Of a stretch of DNA of 64,000 nt, positions 30,820 through 41,544 are shown piece by piece. The DNA is from Lindgomyces ingoldianus (Eukaryota > Ascomycota > Dothideomycetes > Pleosporales > Lindgomycetaceae): positions 2,084,287 through 2,148,286 of the forward strand of contig NW_022985164.1 in the NCBI RefSeq assembly GCF_010093535.1, written 5' to 3'. The notes beneath the pieces were generated by a model. That model was not told the DNA's origin. It searched no databases and saw only the letters and a list, made by a program, of their open reading frames with translations. How positions within the stretch are numbered: the first letter of the stretch is position 1; every line of letters begins with the position of its first letter. The position numbers were made by a program, and so were the translations under genes.

Positions 30820-31928
30820 ATGAATGATGAGGCCGAGTCCTCGAGAGCTGCATTGCCCTACCGGAACGACAACAGCGCTGCAGATCCGGATCCGGAGTCG
30901 CTGCACGCCGGAGCAGAGCATCACGACGACGACGACGACGACGACGACGAAGATACTGCGAGAAGGGAACAATCTGCCAAAGAGCGGAGGATAGATGCAA
31001 AGAGGAAGAGAGTGGTCTTTCTGGACCATTTGTTGCGCGAGCTGGATACTTTTGTATTCCTGGAGCTCATTACGCTGTATCATCTAGAGTTCGTCTACAC
31101 ATATGTCTGGCTCTAACAGCACAACTGACGAGACATTACAGCTGCTCATTCTTTTGGTTCACCTGCCGAGCTCTGATCCAACTCACTCTCCTCACTCCGC
31201 TCCCCGACCTTGCTCTCGCTCGTCAATACGACGAACACAAGCCTTTCCTCCCGCTTATGTTGGTCTCCTTTAGTCTGAATTTTCTCCTCCATCTGCTGTA
31301 TTCTGCACCTTCTGCCGGCGAGGATACTCGGGGATATCTCCATGGTGGATTGATGATTGACTTCATCGGACAGCTCGGCCCCACTAGCAAATGGAAGCTC
31401 GTTGGCCTGGATACGGCGATACTATTGCTGCAGTTGGTCATGGTGTCAGTCCACGTCAAAAGAAGGGAGCTGAAGAAGAAGCTTGCAAAGATATCTGGAG
31501 GAACCTCCGCCTCAAGGTCGGCCGAAGGAGACTCCACAACCCCAGAAGGGCTGAACACCAGACCCACCAACACCAACACCAACGACACCAACAACACGGA
31601 CCGCGACCAAGATGCCGACGCCGAAGAGCGTGGCATCCTACGCCGCACCGACACTCTCTCAGACATTGGCACCGACCACGACGAAGAAGACGCCCTCCTG
31701 CCCCCATCCTCAGAGACGGGTCATACCGATGCCCTGGACGCCCTCGCTTCAGGCCAATGCCTCGTCGGGGATTTCCATCTTATCGACACGCTCCTCCAGG
31801 AACATGAGAATTACACGACGTTTCGGCAGACGCGGTCGGAGACGGCTGCAGGTTCCTCCTCGCTCTCGCCTGACACCCTGCGCCAACTCCACACCATCCG
31901 GATGACATTTGGCGTAGGTGGTGGATGA
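30820..31928 (+). CDS. dsc4: DUF1746 membrane protein, Dsc E3 ligase subunit 4-like
   Basis: Exons 30820-31088 and 31142-31928 give 351 aa. The acidic N terminus includes a run of eight Asp encoded by GAC repeats. The DUF1746 domain starts at about residue 68: RVVFLDHLLRELDTFVFLEL, then ITLYHLDCSFFWFTCRALIQ (the join rebuilds the family's L-D-C-S-F-F), PLMLVSFSLNFLLHLLYSAP and AGEDTRGYLHGGLMIDFIGQ, ending with the helix LVGLDTAILLLQLVMVSVHV. Three to four membrane helices are expected. In fission yeast and Aspergillus this family is Dsc4, part of the Golgi Dsc ubiquitin ligase needed to activate SREBP. The C-terminal half is Thr/Asn/Asp-rich and disordered, ending RMTFGVGGG. The donor is GTTCGT, weak but the only one that gives the conserved join. 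The ATG at 30820 is preferred over an upstream in-frame TTG. Confidence 0.85.
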
Positions 31929-32633
31929 AATGAGAGGGAGCCATCTTGAGATTGCATATCCCTATCTTGTTCGTATCTCAGCTGTGCCTCATGCCCGTGG
32001 CAGAGCTGCAGTCTCTATCCTTGAATTGCGTAAGCGAAGACATCTACCTTCTCCGCGCATTGTCTTATCCGAGACATCAAGGCCCATCCCAGACGAATTT
32101 TCGAGAGGCTCACCTCATGGGACAGAGCTGGGCAGAGAAGAGCACAGCGCGGGATGGACGACCCCCACTCCAACCTTAATCCATCGTCCTTCCAGCTCAT
32201 CCACATTGCATCCACATACAACCATCCCTTGTCGTTGTTCCAGACGAGATCATCATGACTTGCCCTCGGCTCGATACCCGAATCCGACGGCACATTAGTT
32301 AATATGCAGTGTCTGTATCTTGAATCTTGAATCACACAGCCCATGAGGCCCCGCAACAACACGGCACAGCACATGATGGCACAGTACATTGACTCGGAAC
32401 CCAACAATCCCTATCCACCCAATTACGCCATCATCACAAGACTTACGCACTACGCCGCAACGCCTAACAAGCAACACCATCCGCACATTTTCATCGTAAC
32501 AGTCGGCTCAAAAAAAATCACTAAGCGTCCAATGGTCAAATGTGCCTGCCGAATCACGACGAACCGGTCAACCTCGGCCCTTTCCCACTGCCGTGGCCTC
32601 TTGCCGCACCGCTCCTCGTCCCAAATTCCTAAC

Positions 32634-32661
32634 TCCCGCATCCCGCATCCCGCATCTCGCA
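32634..32661 (+). repeat. 7-bp tandem repeat, four units
   Basis: TCCCGCA occurs three times perfectly and once as TCTCGCA, head to tail. Confidence 0.85.
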
Positions 32662-33478
32662 TCCATTGGCATCGCCGCAAATACCATGCATGAAAGCCCG
32701 CGAGTCGAGAATCTTAGTGTCCTTGTCCTAGTCCCGTCATGCGCTGTCCCGCCTACGTTCCGAGCCGTGCTCTCTGCCTACTAACCAGTGACCAAGGTGC
32801 TGTGCGGCGCAGCTGGGCTCATCGGGCGACGCGAACGGTTCCGTTGATCGGGCGTCACGGGCGTCAGATTGGCGGATGGCGGGGTTCGCTCGGTCGGTCG
32901 TGTCTTTCTCCGTTTTGCTTGCTTGCATAGAAATGCATGCATGCATGGTGGATGTTTGTGGTGGTCGAGAGAGAAGGGGATTAATTTGGTTGGCTAGATT
33001 GGTGGCGCCATGGTCGTACAGCAGAAGCAAGACTGCTCGAGAACAGTCAGCCACCTCCAGGGCGGGTTTCGTGAGCGGGAAGGCAGGCATGGATGTGTTG
33101 TGGAATGGGAAAAAGTATGGAAATGTGGATGGAAATGTGGTATGTACGCAATGCAAAAAGCATGTCACGTTCAAGATGCTGCATTAAAAAAAATAAAAAT
33201 AAAGAAAGTAATACCAAACAAGATCGATATGATTGGGCTATGCCTTTCCTTCAGCGGGGGAACCATGACGGTTTGTCCGATCTGACGTACATATGTGCAT
33301 CCATTCCCATGTCTAAGAAGAGGTTGAATGCAGGGCAAGCGCGGGGCGACGTGATGCAATGCAAGAAAAAGGGGTTATTGATATCCCTTGTTCTCCACCC
33401 ACTGATACGGAGTGATTTTACGTGTTTTACAACGATTCGATGAGAGGCGAAGAATGTGAATAGTCCATGTTGTTTCGT

Positions 33479-33955
33479 GAGGTTGGACAGCATTAATTCA
33501 ACCTTTTCCTTTCCAATGTCCGGTTGGCTGCTAGGGAGACTTGTTTGTACTTCCCTTTGTACAGTTCATGCGTAGATAGTCAGTAGAGCAGCCACTCAAT
33601 GGTCAAGAAAGAATCATCGATGCATTTGCGAGGTTGGACAGCATTTATTGGATCGCACTAGTGGTGATATTTTTCCACCTCATTGCAAGGCCCCAGAGAT
33701 GTATGCAGCATGCAGGGACAGACAAGAGGTGATCAGTTCCATCATTTGCGATGCGGCGAACGGAAGAGGAAATCGTTCATGTTTTGAGGACATTAAGCAG
33801 AATTGATTGCTCCACTTGCTTTCACAGTAGGCCAATACCTGCGGACTAGACTGGCGTGTTAGGACCTCTCCAGAGGAGCAAAAACACTTATCTTCGGACG
33901 CACGATTTGATGTAGGGAATGGAAAGTGGTTTGGCGAGGTCGGACAGCATTAATT
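33479..33955 (+). repeat. Three dispersed copies of a 20-bp motif
   Basis: The consensus GAGGTYGGACAGCATTWATT occurs at 33479-33498, 33630-33649 and 33936-33955, all in the same orientation. Each copy differs from the others at no more than two positions. No inverted-repeat ends or coding frame accompany them. Confidence 0.8.
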
Positions 33956-36900
33956 GACCGCGCTGCATTATATATTGTTTACTGGTAACGGACATTTTTG
34001 TGCCTTTCAGACGAACATATATACGACTTCCAGAATGTTGGTGCAATTCCCGTGTTGAGATGCTGAAGTCTCAGGAGGGAGGGGAAATGAAAGAGCCTTG
34101 AACGTCTAATCCATCATGCGTTGTTTTGAAATCCAGATGAACCTCGGAAAGACGAAAGCCTCAGTTTCAAGTCTTTCAACGGTCCCTGCCTTCAGGTGGC
34201 ATTTGTGGAGATATCGTGCCAGTCACGTGGCGTGCGGCTTTTTTAAACTCGTCAAGTCTTGACTAAAGTACAAGTACAGACAAAAGAATAAGAAATACCC
34301 TAATGCAGGAGTAAAATGGGGAGCGAGGATACCGTTGCGGAGGAATTGACCTCATGACATGCAGTTCATCTCTAGAGCCGGGCCACTGGAAAAGGCACTA
34401 GCGGGCGAAGTCGCTTGAAAAGTTCCGGATCAAACTCGGCATCCTTGCGACAATAATGAAGATACTGAAGCGGATTGTTCATGTTACCGTTCAACTTTCC
34501 GTCGGAGTTATTTCTTTTTGAGGAACAAGCGGAGAGTATCGGTTTGATGAAACCGTGATTGCCTCATCGTAGTTCTTCGGAATGCCTTGATGAGCAAGAA
34601 GAGATATTGATGCCCACCGTTCTTGTTCCACCATTCGCATTCGTATTGCAGGGGGTTCGAGGCTGTTATCGCGTTGTCCGAGTTGCAAGAAGAATGCCAG
34701 GCTTGGAGGAATCCTTAATCATGTGAGTACAGATCTGGTGCATGGAATAAGAAATGGGGCCATATTTACATTTCAACAAGTCGCACTAGCCCAGATGAGA
34801 AGGAACTAAACGGATTCACCAGAAACTGGAATGAGACGGGAAAAGCCACTGGAACACAGCCAAACACTTTTCGAAATCCAGCCATGCGGAATTTTCTGAT
34901 TGGACTGGCATTCAGTCGCTTCCGCTCGCGCTCCCGTGCCCCGTCTACGCTCCCGCTCACATGACTGTCCTTAGCTGCAGCTCATCACATCACTCCGGAT
35001 GCTGACGATGGAGGGGCTGAGAACTGATAAAATGAGGGGCTTTGATCCGGAGCCCCCTGTTCATGCATCCTGCATCGTACGTGTCCACACATATTAATAC
35101 CATACCTGCATCTTGCCTCTTGCCACCTAGTCAAAAATCGATAGTTTGTATGTACGAGGGTAATAGTTGGCCAATGGTGCTGCTTCAATTTGCTTCGCCT
35201 TGGAATCGCGCATAATTCTTGGTTGCGAGAGACCTTGAAGTGTTGTTTTTTTCTTTGGTTTTTCTGGGGCTTAATGGGCATCGCTTGCCGGCCGTGCTGC
35301 TAATGAGAGACAAAAAGCCATCCTAAATGTCGTGTCACCATCGGCACGGTATTGCGTTCTCTCGCATAAGGCTCCTCTTGCGCAAGCCGCACGCTCCATC
35401 ACATGCATAGGCGCCCAGGCGCCCCGCTCTCACTCGTGGAGGTCTCGAGGATGCAGCAAGGATGGGGAAACTGCGTTGGCTATGCGCACACATCCTCTTG
35501 CAATTGGGGGCATACCGATGCCGTGTAACGTTCGGTGAGTCAGTGAGACTCGAGGCAGATTTGCAACGGTCGGCCGGTGTGGAGATTTGACCTGAAATAT
35601 CTTCTGTAGGAAATTCCAGTCGAGGGCGTATTGGGTGGGAGGGGGTGTGTGGATTGAGATGCGACTGGTATTGTCATGCTGCAGGCGGAGCTCGGCGCCG
35701 ATGTATTAGTCAAGGTGGTGAGAAGTGTGTAACCCTGTTTGTCAATAAGATATCCTTTTCAGATGCTAGTTTCAGCGTTGGATGTTGTCATTCATCGGCA
35801 TTCGGATACATGAGAGATAGCTGCTAAAGATGGACGGTGAGAATCGCAAAGACACGTGGCCGATGAGACAATGTCCGCGAGCAACCTCCACTCAGCCAAG
35901 AGTAACATGCAAGAAATCATTGATTCGAAAGGTATTGAATACTGCGAGGGTAAAGCATGACATGCTTTGAAAAATGCAATAGAATGAGCGAATCAAAGCA
36001 TGAGAACTTGCAAAATAACGGAGTTGTGGAGCTCCTTAAGAGGCGAGACTCATCTCATGATCAGATCACCCTCGGTCCGATGGGCACGCAAGACGGGTAG
36101 TGCACTCGCTTCTGGCTCATTAAAATCGTCCTGTCCCGTGCCCGCTCCGAGTCAGTTTAATTAAGTGTGTTTTCCCAGCCGACAGGAAATCGGTGAGGGA
36201 AGTCACATCTCCGAGATCCGATTGAGCGGGACAGACGAAGGAAAGATCCAATAGGTGTCAGCGTTGTTCATGCGTGATGGATGAGCTTGGATTGCTCTCT
36301 GTATCCACAAAGAGAATTGGTAGTGGGCCAAACTGGAAGGTCGTCCTGTGCCTCATCGGTTCAGTAGAGAGATCCAGAGTCGCGGGTCACTCGGTGTGGA
36401 GTCGGATCGGCGAAGTGGACGTGGACGTGGAGCATCGCACGACAGCAAATGAAGAATGCTCCCTCTGAAGCGGTCAGCAGCATGAATCATGGAGATAGAG
36501 AGACGGTCGATTTGGTTGCATCGCGGGATTGCTGATGGCTGGCGAAGTGTGAGGTTGAAAAAAGCGGTGTGGTTAGAACGGCGGGGAAGCGGCAATGACG
36601 CCGTAGTTTGTCATGGAAGTAGGATCGCGGAAGAAATGCGCTGGCAAAGAGGTTGAGGAAGGTCAGAAGTGATGCAGGTGAGATGAGAGCGTGTAACGCT
36701 GGGAGAGATTGGTGTTGAGGTCTAGATTTAGAAGAGCTCTCTCACGTCTGGAGGTTTGTTAGTGGAGCCCAGGAGGAAGGCTCAACTCACGAGACCTTGC
36801 AAGCATGCATGCATGTCATTGTCATTCAATGCGCAACACCAAGAAATTCCTCTCCAGATTCTGCTATCAAAAGTTGGGAACAGTCAGTATTGGTGCCACG

Positions 36901-39597
36901 ATTCTTCTCCGCTGCTGCAAGTTGCGTCTCCACGAAGTTTAGTCTCGGGGCCTGAACCCCCATGCCTTTCCCTGTTCAGTCCCCCAGATTTCCCAATTGG
37001 GAACACGATCAAATTCCCCTCGAGAACTCTCCCCTCTTCAACTGTCCAGGAGACCGCTGCCTGTCGCACACACCTTGGCAGAATGGGAGCCCCACGGCCC
37101 TTCTTTTTCGACTTCTGGGGTCATCGTTGTTACGAGATCCTTCGCTCTTGTATTCGGCCCGTTGTTGGTTGGAGGGCTGCAGCATGGCGCGAAGCACAAA
37201 GCATCACTACTGGATAGATTTTCAAATAGTGACACGAAGCTTCCCGCAGAACACCAATTTCCGTTGTTGATATCATCACTTTTGACAAGGTCGTACCATG
37301 TGTTCAAATTCCCCCTCTCCCTTGACCTTGTCTCATTAGACGACAGGCTACTTTGTGACAGGGCGGTCTCTGACAGCATCACTCTGCCACCCTCCAGCGT
37401 TGCTAGCGGGCTCGGTCCGATCTCCCCACCCCCCTCTCCCTCACTGTTACTTGTGCAATAGTTTATCCAACGGCCCGCTCCGGGGACAAAGTCCGATATC
37501 CTGGCACGCGGGCAATCTGGAACGGAGGTGGTAGCAAAACTTCGACAGTCGTCGGTCGGACAGACTTGAGGGCTATGTTCCTTCAAGAGTTTGGTACTCC
37601 CCTCCGCTGACTGCGCGTGATATTAAGTGGGCCTGTTCCTGAAAGTCATTTTAGCCTCGCAGATAGGGAACCGCAGAATAATGTGTGTGGAGAGAGCCCA
37701 ATGATATGACGTGGACAGGACAATGTAAAGTGGAGTTGAACTCTTGCGCAGGCTTAACCCAGAAGAATGGTTTGGCTTGCTTTTGAAATGATGTGGCGTA
37801 CGACGGCGTGTCTGAGACGAAGGAAGAGGTCGAAAATGGGTACACGTAAGTGCCTAATTATATGTCGCTATCGTTTGCTTTTCCCGTCAGAGCCCACAGA
37901 GGCTGACAGCGTGCTGTACCAGGTACATATGTACAATGCAATGCCATCAATCCCCTGAGTTCAAGCTCCACAAATTCTCCTTGCGTGTAAACGCAGGTCC
38001 AAGCGAGACGAATTCTCCGATGATATCCGCACACCCAAGAACGCGGCTTCATTGTTGTAACGACAATAGTCAATGATACCAAGTTTCGCTTTGCTAATTC
38101 GAAGGCCTCGGAACGTCTATAGCTGGTGCGCCTAATTCTTTACCAATTACCTTTGATCGACCACAGAATATGCACGTGCGTTCGCCTTGTTGAGCGATCT
38201 TACGTCCACGACGATGGAATAGCTAGCACCACCACCAACGGGCATTATTTGTGGCCCACTAGATTAAACTTTGAGATGCAGCTCAAAATCCTCCTAAGAA
38301 TGCATTCCCGCGTCCGCGAGCCATTCCCTGTGAGATGTTAGTGCCCTGGGGAGATAGTACGGGAACCGGACCATGGGTTTGACGAACAAACGCCAACGGA
38401 AAGCGAATAAAAGCCGGAGTTAATGGAATTTCTCGCTAAATTATTTGGGCGAATGAGGGAATGATAGGGACGAAAAATTCTCCAGTCTAGCGTGCGGCTG
38501 ATGAGCAAAGTTGAGAACGCCCTTCGCGGTGGAGATGGAAACGAAAACAAAAACACCAACTTGGCGTGTCCCTAGAGTCTTTCGCGAAATGTAAACGAAT
38601 TGGCTGGCTGGAAATTATCCTTTCGACTCTGCCCGAGATCGGATCTTGACCGAGCAGGAGTGGCCTTGTGGGGCGATGTTGATGCGAAGGCTGGAGCGGA
38701 ACGTGCAGAATGATAGTGGCGTGGAACTTGCTCTCTCCAAGGAGAGTCATGCGCGGTTCTCCGAGGTGTCAGGAATGGGTCAGACGTGCTGTCAACGTCA
38801 AACTAGCAGAACCAGACGGTCCCCTTCGAACGTGATCCCAGCAAGTGACTTGCATGCCTAAGTGCCATAGCTTGTGAGAAATATCAAGACATGTCTTGGA
38901 GCCGTGTCCTTGACCCTTCGCGGGGTAGCGCGGTACGTGCACAGTCCTTGATTGTTGCATTGGGCAAATCGCGTGGGCTTCTGTGGACCTAATGCTTAAA
39001 AGTCGTTCTTCAATACATCCACCTAGACTATGAGTGCCAACGCCAGATCACCCCTTAAAGTAGGTATAGTACATGCAAAATAAGAGTATTGATTTCAGGG
39101 TAGCTTGTAAGGGCTCCTGTCAGATATATAAACATTTTGGAGGTATATGCAGAAGCGTCGGTGAGGACTTGATACTCTACTGTTTAGAGTTCTATATGTT
39201 CCATATGAGAGCCAAAGGAGACAAGGAAACGCAGTAGTGGTATGTCAGCCCATGCTGGGTATATTGAGCCATGATATCAAAGAGATTTGTCAAAATGAAA
39301 CGGGAGGAGTTGAACGAGTCGTAAACACAAGGCGATGCGCTGGATGCAGAGGCAGTCAGAGGTGGGAGGGACACCGGCTCATGAGCGTTAGCGTATTGTC
39401 CGTCATCACCTAAAATGCTACCAGATAACCAAGCCTCCAAAGTAAACCGCAAAAAATAATGCAACACGCCGCCTGCCGCTTAGTGTTGGGGTATCAAATT
39501 AAACAAAAGAAATTGATAAGGGTATGTCGAACAGCAGGTCGAGCAAACGCGCAATTTGGGGTGCTTTAGAGCAGCTAGGTTTTTTGGTGTTTCGCCT

Positions 39598-41544
39598 CTA
39601 CCCTCGGTTGTCTCTCGCAGGCCCCAGTGCCCAGTTTCTATTGTCGTATCGGGTAGAATCGGAAACAAAGGGATCGCGAAAGCCGGGCCTTTGAGGAGGC
39701 TGGAGCTCTGGTAATGGCCTTTGTTCCCGAGGGTCAAATTGCTGTGGTGGGGGTCGGTTCGCGGGGTGACCATCGATGGGAGGCGGATTAATAGGAGGAA
39801 ACGTCGATGTCGAGTATGACTGGGACTGCTGCGGTGGTGGCCCAGAGCCGTTCAGAGAGGTGGGTGCCGTACCCGCAGCTGGATGGTAACTGCTGGTTCT
39901 CCTCCTGACATTCCGCTCGGGTTCGTGGGGCTCGCTGGGTTCAGAGTATCCTGAGTAAGAGGATCCTCCTGAGCCTCCGCCTCCTCCGGTAGACGAGGGT
40001 GCGGTGGAATGGCGTCTCAACCGGGGCGATGGCGGACGCGCATAGTGTCGCTCATGGCCCGGTTGTTGAAGGAGAATGGTCTTGAAGTAGTCCCTCTCGT
40101 TCCGGTAGAATTCTGTGTCCTCGAGGGCCTCTCGCAGCTGCTGTTCTAGTCTGGTGATGCTCATCGACGCCTCTCGTTCCTTCTCTTTCCGTCTAGCGCG
40201 AAAGCGCGCAGATGCGCCCGCGTTACGCTTTCTCTTTTCATCGGCAACCTTGGACGCTGCCTGAACGTCTACAGGAATCTGGACCTTGTGTCCCTGCTGG
40301 CTATGAATTGTCATCATCTGAATGGTGCTCTGTCCAGAGGGGGTCATTGGAATCATATTTCGCTCAGTCTCCATGGCAATCGGCGGGTTATTGAAGCCAG
40401 AATGCTGGGCATTGTTCGGGATTGTCATATAAGATCCTGGTTGACTAGAACTTTCAAACTGGCTGGATGCGATTGATGCGGGCTGGCTATAGGGAGAGTA
40501 TGAAGCTATCGGGCTCGCACTGCCAGACTGCGGAAACCCGGCGCTGGGGCGGCGGATGTCAGTACGGTTGAGTCCGGGGGGTGGGGTTGGTGCAGTTGGA
40601 GCGAAATATGCTGGACGAGTGGCAATAGGAGGAGTAGGAAGAGATGGCTGAGGAATTTGGTCTGGTCCGTATGGACGCGTACTGGGGGACAGAAAAGGCG
40701 ACTGGTGTGCATCAATCGTGCCCGTGGGTGGATTTAGTACACTCAGGCTTTGAGCACGGTGCATACTTGGTGATCTAGGGCTCAACAAGTGCCTTGTTGA
40801 AAGCCGTCCAGGCATCTGGAAATGTCTCTGAGGTAATGCTGGCTCCTCCTGCGCCGAGTCGACACTTGTTGGCCTACTTATAGAAGGGAGGCTCGGGGGA
40901 GGTTGTGAATCAATAGGTGACGGGGATTCCATCTGGGAGGCACTGCGTCTTCGACCTCGCTGTTCTAAGCGCTGTTCTGCCAAGTCACCTTGGGGATTTA
41001 ATATAGATTGGACACCCAGGGGATTTCCAGGCCTCCTGTCAGAAGAAGGGGTTGGTGGAGTGTTTGATAACTGCCGTAGAGAAGGTAGAGATACCGGAGG
41101 ACCGGGAGGGCCATTCCGGATGTGGTCTCTGGGAAGTGAATGCATGCTTGGCGGAATTTCTGGAGGAAATTGAGGATGGTGCCCTGTCTGCTGGAGTCTC
41201 CGTGAGGCTTCATCCACAGGGTTTGATTGAGATCCTGACGTAGCCGGTTGCGACATCAGGGGCCGTTGGTCAAAGCCCCTTCGACCTCGATGAGCCGACC
41301 ATGGGCGGTCCGGGTAGTCAGGAAATCCTCCCTGGCGCGATGTTGGAGGTTCGCCCTGGCTCGGCTTTGGGTCGTTTGTATATGGCGGTGTCAGAGAACA
41401 CTGGAACCGGTCTGAGTAATGAACGTGGGGTTTTTGAATTGCGGGGAGTGTTTGGGTAGCCAGCGTGAATTGATTATATGGGGTCGTCGTTGCAGTAACG
41501 ACCCAACCAAGGAAGGACGAGAGAGATAGCTTGATTGAGAGCAC
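39598..41544 (-). CDS. bZIP transcription factor with long disordered flanks
   Basis: An open frame of 648 aa on the - strand. Most is Pro/Ser/Gln-rich and disordered. At about residues 432-456 lies a bZIP basic region (EKRKRNAGASARFRARRKEK) with the N-x-x-x-S-x-R-F-R signature of a fungal group distinct from AP-1 and GCN4. A leucine/hydrophobic zipper follows to about residue 490 (ASMSITRLEQQLREALED, YRNERDYF). A Gly/Ser stretch and an acidic-aromatic C-terminal tail complete it. Certainly a nuclear DNA-binding protein; the regulated process is unknown. The start is uncertain: the first about 25 residues (MLSIKLSLSSFLGWVV) look like translated leader, and the next good ATG is at 41256 (MSQPATSG). 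An unrecognised 5' intron is possible. The gene stands alone in nearly 20 kb of gene-poor DNA. Confidence 0.85.
   Translation of the reverse strand: MLSIKLSLSSFLGWVVTATTTPYNQFTLATQTLPAIQKPHVHYSDRFQCSLTPPYTNDPKPSQGEPPTSRQGGFPDYPDRPWSAHRGRRGFDQRPLMSQPATSGSQSNPVDEASRRLQQTGHHPQFPPEIPPSMHSLPRDHIRNGPPGPPVSLPSLRQLSNTPPTPSSDRRPGNPLGVQSILNPQGDLAEQRLEQRGRRRSASQMESPSPIDSQPPPSLPSISRPTSVDSAQEEPALPQRHFQMPGRLSTRHLLSPRSPSMHRAQSLSVLNPPTGTIDAHQSPFLSPSTRPYGPDQIPQPSLPTPPIATRPAYFAPTAPTPPPGLNRTDIRRPSAGFPQSGSASPIASYSPYSQPASIASSQFESSSQPGSYMTIPNNAQHSGFNNPPIAMETERNMIPMTPSGQSTIQMMTIHSQQGHKVQIPVDVQAASKVADEKRKRNAGASARFRARRKEKEREASMSITRLEQQLREALEDTEFYRNERDYFKTILLQQPGHERHYARPPSPRLRRHSTAPSSTGGGGGSGGSSYSGYSEPSEPHEPERNVRRRTSSYHPAAGTAPTSLNGSGPPPQQSQSYSTSTFPPINPPPIDGHPANRPPPQQFDPREQRPLPELQPPQRPGFRDPFVSDSTRYDNRNWALGPARDNRG

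Larger units (their letters stand above)
31929..39597. other. Gene-poor 7.7 kb stretch downstream of the bZIP gene
   Basis: Only short, mutually overlapping open frames occur (for example 32015-32407, 36756-37217 and 37038-37586); none shows a domain or a plausible exon set. It contains the short repeats listed separately. Long untranslated or non-coding transcripts are possible but cannot be seen from sequence alone. Confidence 0.4.

Noticed and set aside
30931..30955. GAC trinucleotide run as a microsatellite feature
   Set aside because: It is simply the poly-Asp codon run inside the Dsc4-like gene and is described there.
36756..37586. Overlapping frames of 150-180 codons on both strands
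   Set aside because: No domain, no plausible splice structure, and the frames conflict with each other.
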